A stretch of 9,595 nucleotides of DNA from contig JAIOSX010000052.1 in assembly GCA_021107345.1 (NCBI GenBank), positions 1 through 9,595 of the forward strand, in the 5' to 3' direction. The first letter of the stretch is position 1, and every line of letters begins with the position of its first letter. Below are positions 6,723 through 9,595 of this stretch, piece after piece. The DNA is from Candidatus Aegiribacteria sp. GTDB taxonomy: Bacteria; Fermentibacterota; Fermentibacteria; Fermentibacterales; Fermentibacteraceae. A program made the translations under genes and the position numbers. The notes beneath the pieces are model-generated. The model did not search any database and was not told the DNA's origin. It saw nothing but the letters and a program-made list of their open reading frames with translations.

Positions 6723-7880
6723 ATGGCAGTTCCTCTACTTGACATTACAAGGCAGCATCAACCGATAATCAACGATCTCCGATCGGTTTTTAATAAAGCC
6801 CTTGAAACATCAAGGTTCATAAAGGGACCTGAAATGGACCAGCTTGAAAATGAATTTGCTGAATACTGCGGCACCCAAAGAGCGGTCGGATGTGCTTCCG
6901 GAACAGATGCTCTTATCCTGGCTCTCATGGCTGTTGGTGTTAAACCCGGAAACATTGTGCTGACCACACCCTTCACGTTTTTCGCTTCAGCCGGAGCAAT
7001 TGTAAGGGCAGGTGGCATTCCTCTGTTTCTGGATATTCTACCGGATACCTTCAACATAGATCCTGATCTTCTGTCCGGATGGCTGACTGATAACTGCGTT
7101 GTTACAAACAGGGGTGTTATTGATAGAAGTAATGGTACACGCATCGGTGCTGTGATGCCGGTTCATCTTTTCGGACAGCTGGCCGACATGGATAGAATCA
7201 TGTCTATCTGCAACGACTGGCAGATTCCCGTTGTCGAGGACGCATGCCAGGCAGTGGGTGCAAAATGGTCTAAGAGCCGGGCGGGTTCTCTGGGTACGGC
7301 AGGTTGTTTCAGTTTCTTCCCTTCCAAGAACCTCGGAGCCCTGGGTGATGGCGGAATGGTCACTACTGACTTACCGGAAATAGCTGACAGAATAGTCTGC
7401 CTGAGAGAACACGGCGGCAGGGGTTACATTCATGAAGAAGTAGGTTTCAATTCCCGTCTTGATGCCATTCAGGCTGGATTTCTCAGGGTTAAACTGGCAC
7501 ATCTTGAAAGCTGGCACAAGGGACGTCGCAAGAACGCCCGTTTCTATAACAAGGCATTCAGAAGTATCAAACAGGTAACCGCTCCTGTTATTAGGAGCGA
7601 AGCCTGGTCAATATACAATCAGTATACAATCAAGGTATCTGATCGGGACGAACTTCTTAACTATCTACGGGAACATGGTATAGGTTGCGCAGTTTATTAT
7701 CCGCTGCCGCTCCATCTTCAGAAATGCTTTGAGTGTCTCGGTTACAAGGAAGGGGATTTTCCTGTTTCCGAAGCTGTTTCAAAGGAAGTCATATCCATCC
7801 CGGTTTTCGGAGAACTTACAGATGAGGAAATTGTTGAGGTGGTCGAAACCATCAAAACTTTTTATGCCGAAAAAAATTAG
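6723..7880 (+). CDS. DegT/DnrJ/EryC1/StrS-family PLP aminotransferase
   Basis: This is a sugar nucleotide aminotransferase of the fold-type I PLP family. It would transfer an amino group, usually from glutamate, to a keto sugar nucleotide such as a 3- or 4-keto-UDP- or dTDP-hexose in the cytoplasm. The start MAVPLLDITRQHQPI and the length of 385 are typical. Visible motifs are RFIKGPEMDQLENEFAEYCG, the phosphate-binding ASGTDALILAL (about 58-68), PVHLFGQLADMD, D173 with Q176 in VVEDACQAVGA (the aspartate facing the PLP pyridine nitrogen), and the Schiff-base lysine K202 in FFPSKNLGALGDGG. The PVHLFGQ/ADMD form is common in WlbE/WbpE-like 3-keto enzymes, but this does not decide the substrate. 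No partner dehydrogenase, dehydratase or acetyltransferase is in the window. Its last 17 nt overlap the next gene. Confidence 0.96.
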   Translation: MAVPLLDITRQHQPIINDLRSVFNKALETSRFIKGPEMDQLENEFAEYCGTQRAVGCASGTDALILALMAVGVKPGNIVLTTPFTFFASAGAIVRAGGIPLFLDILPDTFNIDPDLLSGWLTDNCVVTNRGVIDRSNGTRIGAVMPVHLFGQLADMDRIMSICNDWQIPVVEDACQAVGAKWSKSRAGSLGTAGCFSFFPSKNLGALGDGGMVTTDLPEIADRIVCLREHGGRGYIHEEVGFNSRLDAIQAGFLRVKLAHLESWHKGRRKNARFYNKAFRSIKQVTAPVIRSEAWSIYNQYTIKVSDRDELLNYLREHGIGCAVYYPLPLHLQKCFECLGYKEGDFPVSEAVSKEVISIPVFGELTDEEIVEVVETIKTFYAEKN

Positions 7881-8601
7881 GAGCTTGCTGAGAAGCCTGG
7901 TTCCACTGGTATCTATACTATTTGTCCTCTCAGAGGTAACCGGTGATGATTTCATCCATTTTATATCGGAGGATATCCATCACATGTTCTCCAGGAAGCC
8001 GCTGTTGATTGCCGGCATCGGCGGGGCAGTCACAGCAGGGGCTTTCCTTCTTGAAAGCAGAGAAGGCTATGAGGGCTTCGTGGGAGAAGGATGTCTGAGA
8101 AACTGCTCAGAGGTTTGCGACAGAGCATTCGGCCTGCCTCTTATCGGGGCTTCATCCATCATGTGGGCCGGAGGTGCTATCATTGGTTCAAGCGATACTG
8201 AAGAAACCGGTCAGATGCTTACCGAAGGTCTTCTTCTGACGTACGGCCTAACCGGCGCGATGAAAATAGCATCGGGCAGAGCAAGACCGGACGGCAGTGA
8301 CAGTCACAGTTTCCCTTCGGGACATTCTTCAGGTACAGCCTGCGCAGCTGTTATACTATGGGACACTTACGGACCTGGCGCAGGCATCCCAGCGGCAGCA
8401 ATCGCAACATTTACAGCACTTTCACGAATCTCTCTTGGAAAGCACTATCCATCTGATGTAGTTGCCGGGGCGGCAATTGGACTATCAGTTGGGCTTGCGG
8501 TCGCAGCGGCACATGAAGATGATGGTGGTTCAGATCACCATATCCAGCCGACTCTGGGAATAAGATGGAGCAGTTCCGAAGGATTTGGAGTATATTTCTG
8601 A
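7864..8601 (+). CDS. PAP2-family phosphatase, possible undecaprenyl-PP phosphatase
   Basis: This is a membrane-associated acid phosphatase-like protein of 245 residues from ATG 7864. All three PAP2 motifs are present: K134-x6-R141-P142 (KIASGRARP), P151-S-G-H154 (FPSGHSSG) and S187-R-x5-H194-x3-D198 (SRISLGKHYPSDV). The N-terminus MPKKIRSLLRSLVPLVSILFVLSEVTG looks like a signal peptide or anchor, so the active site probably faces the periplasm or exterior. ATG 7864 is chosen because it gives this signal. It lies 17 nt inside the aminotransferase gene and has no strong SD. The frame is open further upstream (ATG 7729), but that would overlap conserved aminotransferase sequence. ATG 7984 behind GGAGG is possible but would lose the signal. 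Next to a glycan-initiating transferase and a DgkA homologue, carrier-lipid pyrophosphate recycling is a plausible role; phosphatidate or lipid A phosphatase activity is not excluded. It ends in FGVYF. Confidence 0.88.
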   Translation: MPKKIRSLLRSLVPLVSILFVLSEVTGDDFIHFISEDIHHMFSRKPLLIAGIGGAVTAGAFLLESREGYEGFVGEGCLRNCSEVCDRAFGLPLIGASSIMWAGGAIIGSSDTEETGQMLTEGLLLTYGLTGAMKIASGRARPDGSDSHSFPSGHSSGTACAAVILWDTYGPGAGIPAAAIATFTALSRISLGKHYPSDVVAGAAIGLSVGLAVAAAHEDDGGSDHHIQPTLGIRWSSSEGFGVYF

Positions 8602-8602
8602 T

Positions 8603-8947
8603 ATGAGAAATAGACTTAGAAGCTTCAAGTACGCCTTCAGAGGCATAGGAACCCTGCTTGCGACCCAGATGAACGCAAGAATCCATCTGTTCGCTCTGAT
8701 TGTCGTTATTGCAGCCGGATTACTGGTGAACCTTGATCTTGGAGAGTGGGCTCTTATCGCCCTTGCTATTGGCATGGTTCTGTCCGCGGAAGCCATGAAC
8801 AGCGCACTTGAGTTCCTGGCAGATCATACCGCGCCGGAGTGGCACGATTCTGTCCAGAAGGCAAAGGACCTGGCGGCAGGTTCCGTACTGCTGGCGGCTG
8901 CCGGTGCTCTCGCCGTTGGTTTGCTTGTGTTCATTCCCCATTTCTGA
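8603..8947 (+). CDS. dgkA: DgkA-family lipid kinase (diacylglycerol or undecaprenol kinase)
   Basis: This small integral membrane kinase phosphorylates diacylglycerol or, in many bacteria, undecaprenol, to give phosphatidate or undecaprenyl phosphate. It has 114 residues from ATG 8603, matching the family's 110-140. Visible are the amphipathic start MRNRLRSFKYAFRGI, NARIHL, two helices in LFALIVVIAAGLLVNL and WALIALAIGMVLSAE, the catalytic-site motif E63-AMNSAL-E70, H-x5-AKDLAAGSV, and a last helix to the C-terminus. RSFKYAFRG and NARIHL are more like undecaprenol kinases of Gram-positive type than like E. coli DgkA, a distinction made from memory. TTG 8585 is an upstream alternative, but ATG 8603 fits the family start and lies 1 nt after the PAP2 stop, with GGAG at 8587-8590. 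Coupling to PAP2 suggests a joint lipid-carrier or phospholipid turnover role. Confidence 0.9.
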   Translation: MRNRLRSFKYAFRGIGTLLATQMNARIHLFALIVVIAAGLLVNLDLGEWALIALAIGMVLSAEAMNSALEFLADHTAPEWHDSVQKAKDLAAGSVLLAAAGALAVGLLVFIPHF

Positions 8948-8965
8948 TCGAATTTAAATCTGAAC

Positions 8966-8971
8966 AGGGAG
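8966..8971 (+). promoter_or_regulatory. Ribosome binding site of serS
   Basis: AGGGAG ends 7 nt before ATG 8979, the strongest SD in the window, which suits a well-expressed housekeeping gene. The 31-nt gap before the gene (8948-8978) contains no terminator and no full promoter that I can support, so serS is probably at least partly transcribed with the genes upstream. Confidence 0.75.
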
Positions 8972-8978
8972 AATTATT

Positions 8979-9595
8979 ATGCTGGACAGAGCTCTTCTAA
9001 AAAATGAGTCGGACAGGGTACGCGCTGCTGCTGCAAACAAAGGAGAACCCTGCCCGATTGATGAATGGCTTGAGCTTGATAAAGGAAGACGCGGGCTTCT
9101 TGGTGAAATAGAAGAACTGAGAAGACGCAGAAATGAGCTCTCAAAGGAAGTCTCTTCCCTGAAGAAGGACGGGAAAGAGGCGGATGCCCAGGTACAGGAA
9201 AGCAGGGAGACCGGCAGAAGACTTTCAGCTATTGAGAAGGACCTGAAAGCGGCAGAGACCAGGATGAGCGATATTGAACTATACTTTCCCAACATTCCGG
9301 ACAATGATGTTCCGGTCGGAAGTGATGAAACCTTCAATAGGATTGTAAAAACCGTCGGAGAGAAACCTTCTTTTGATTTCAACCCGCTTCCCCACTGGGA
9401 GATCCTCGAAGACCTTCTGGATCATGAAGCTTCCGGATCTATAGCAGGATCAAACTTCATACTTCTACGTGGCTGGGCCGCCAGGCTGCAGAGGATTCTC
9501 ATAAACTGGATGATGGATTTCAACTCATTTGCAGGAATGGAAGAGGTTTGGGTACCGTTCATTGCGAACCGGAAGAGCATGACTTCCTCCGGGCA
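8979..9595 (+). CDS. serS: Seryl-tRNA synthetase, N-terminal half (cut by window end)
   Basis: This is the class II aminoacyl-tRNA synthetase that charges tRNA-Ser (and tRNA-Sec) with serine in the cytoplasm. The 205 visible codons cover about half of the usual 420-430 residues. MLDRALLKNESDRVR is followed by DEWLELDKGRRGLLGEIEELRRRRNELSKEV, opening the long antiparallel coiled-coil arm (about residues 28-98) that grips the tRNA long variable arm. Next come the hallmark linker FPNIPDNDVPVGSDETFNRIV (PNIP at 104-107) and the start of the catalytic domain with the motif 1 region, AARLQRILINWMMDF...GMEEVWVPFIANRKSM. Motifs 2 and 3 lie beyond the window. ILINWMMDFN differs from the commoner RALINFMLDxH form, a mild divergence. 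The start is supported by AGGGAG 7 nt upstream. Confidence 0.97.
   Translation, partial: MLDRALLKNESDRVRAAAANKGEPCPIDEWLELDKGRRGLLGEIEELRRRRNELSKEVSSLKKDGKEADAQVQESRETGRRLSAIEKDLKAAETRMSDIELYFPNIPDNDVPVGSDETFNRIVKTVGEKPSFDFNPLPHWEILEDLLDHEASGSIAGSNFILLRGWAARLQRILINWMMDFNSFAGMEEVWVPFIANRKSMTSSG

Noticed and set aside
7612..7632. Short tandem repeat of tatacaatca separated by one base
   Set aside because: It is in the middle of the aminotransferase coding sequence (IYNQYTIK). Two 10-bp copies are compatible with chance and codon content.
8948..8978. AT-rich atttaaat palindrome before serS, a possible promoter or operator
   Set aside because: It is only 8 bp, with no matching -35 element at proper spacing and no hairpin with a T-tract.
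8954..9382. A 142-codon - strand Ser/Leu-rich frame
   Set aside because: It is the complement of the Glu/Lys/Arg-rich coiled coil of serS, which naturally gives Ser/Leu/Phe-rich antisense frames.

Overview
The window holds a densely packed block of genes, all on the + strand, that looks like part of a bacterial surface-polysaccharide (EPS, capsule or O-antigen type) assembly operon running into a housekeeping gene. The host is a bacterium. Base composition judged by eye is in the 40s % G+C, Arg is often encoded by AGA/AGG, and Shine-Dalgarno (SD) sites are AGGGAG/AAAGGA-like. The genes do not fix the phylum. A surface glycan locus with a secreted or anchored PAP2 enzyme fits a Gram-negative-type, probably uncultivated lineage, but this is only a guess.

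Layout: (1) 2-157, the last 51 codons of an unrecognised upstream protein. (2) 161-1435 and 1588-2679, two different GT4-type (GT-B fold) glycosyltransferases separated by a 152-nt gap, the largest untranslated stretch in the window. (3) 2676-4157, a B12-binding-domain radical SAM enzyme of the BchE/HpnJ-like type, joined to its neighbours on both sides by ATGA stop/start overlaps. (4) 4154-5290, a membrane-anchored GT2 glycosyltransferase. (5) 5317-6687, possibly starting further upstream at a CTG, a polyprenyl-phosphate sugar-1-phosphate transferase of the WbaP/WcaJ type that would start glycan assembly. (6) 6723-7880, a DegT/DnrJ/EryC1/StrS-type PLP sugar aminotransferase. (7) 7864-8601, a PAP2-family membrane-associated phosphatase. 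(8) 8603-8947, a DgkA-family diacylglycerol or undecaprenol kinase. (9) 8979 to the window end, the N-terminal half of seryl-tRNA synthetase (serS).

Working model (inference): the aminotransferase helps make an amino sugar nucleotide. The initiating transferase loads a sugar phosphate onto undecaprenyl phosphate. The GT4 and GT2 enzymes extend the chain on the cytoplasmic face. The radical SAM enzyme makes an unusual modification, such as methylation or a skeletal change, on a sugar, lipid or other precursor. The PAP2 and DgkA-like enzymes could return undecaprenyl-PP and undecaprenol to undecaprenyl phosphate. The window shows no flippase, polymerase, chain-length regulator or export gene, so the cluster must extend to the left or lie elsewhere. 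I see no tRNA, rRNA, CRISPR array, insertion sequence, clear terminator or gene-free stretch over 300 bases.
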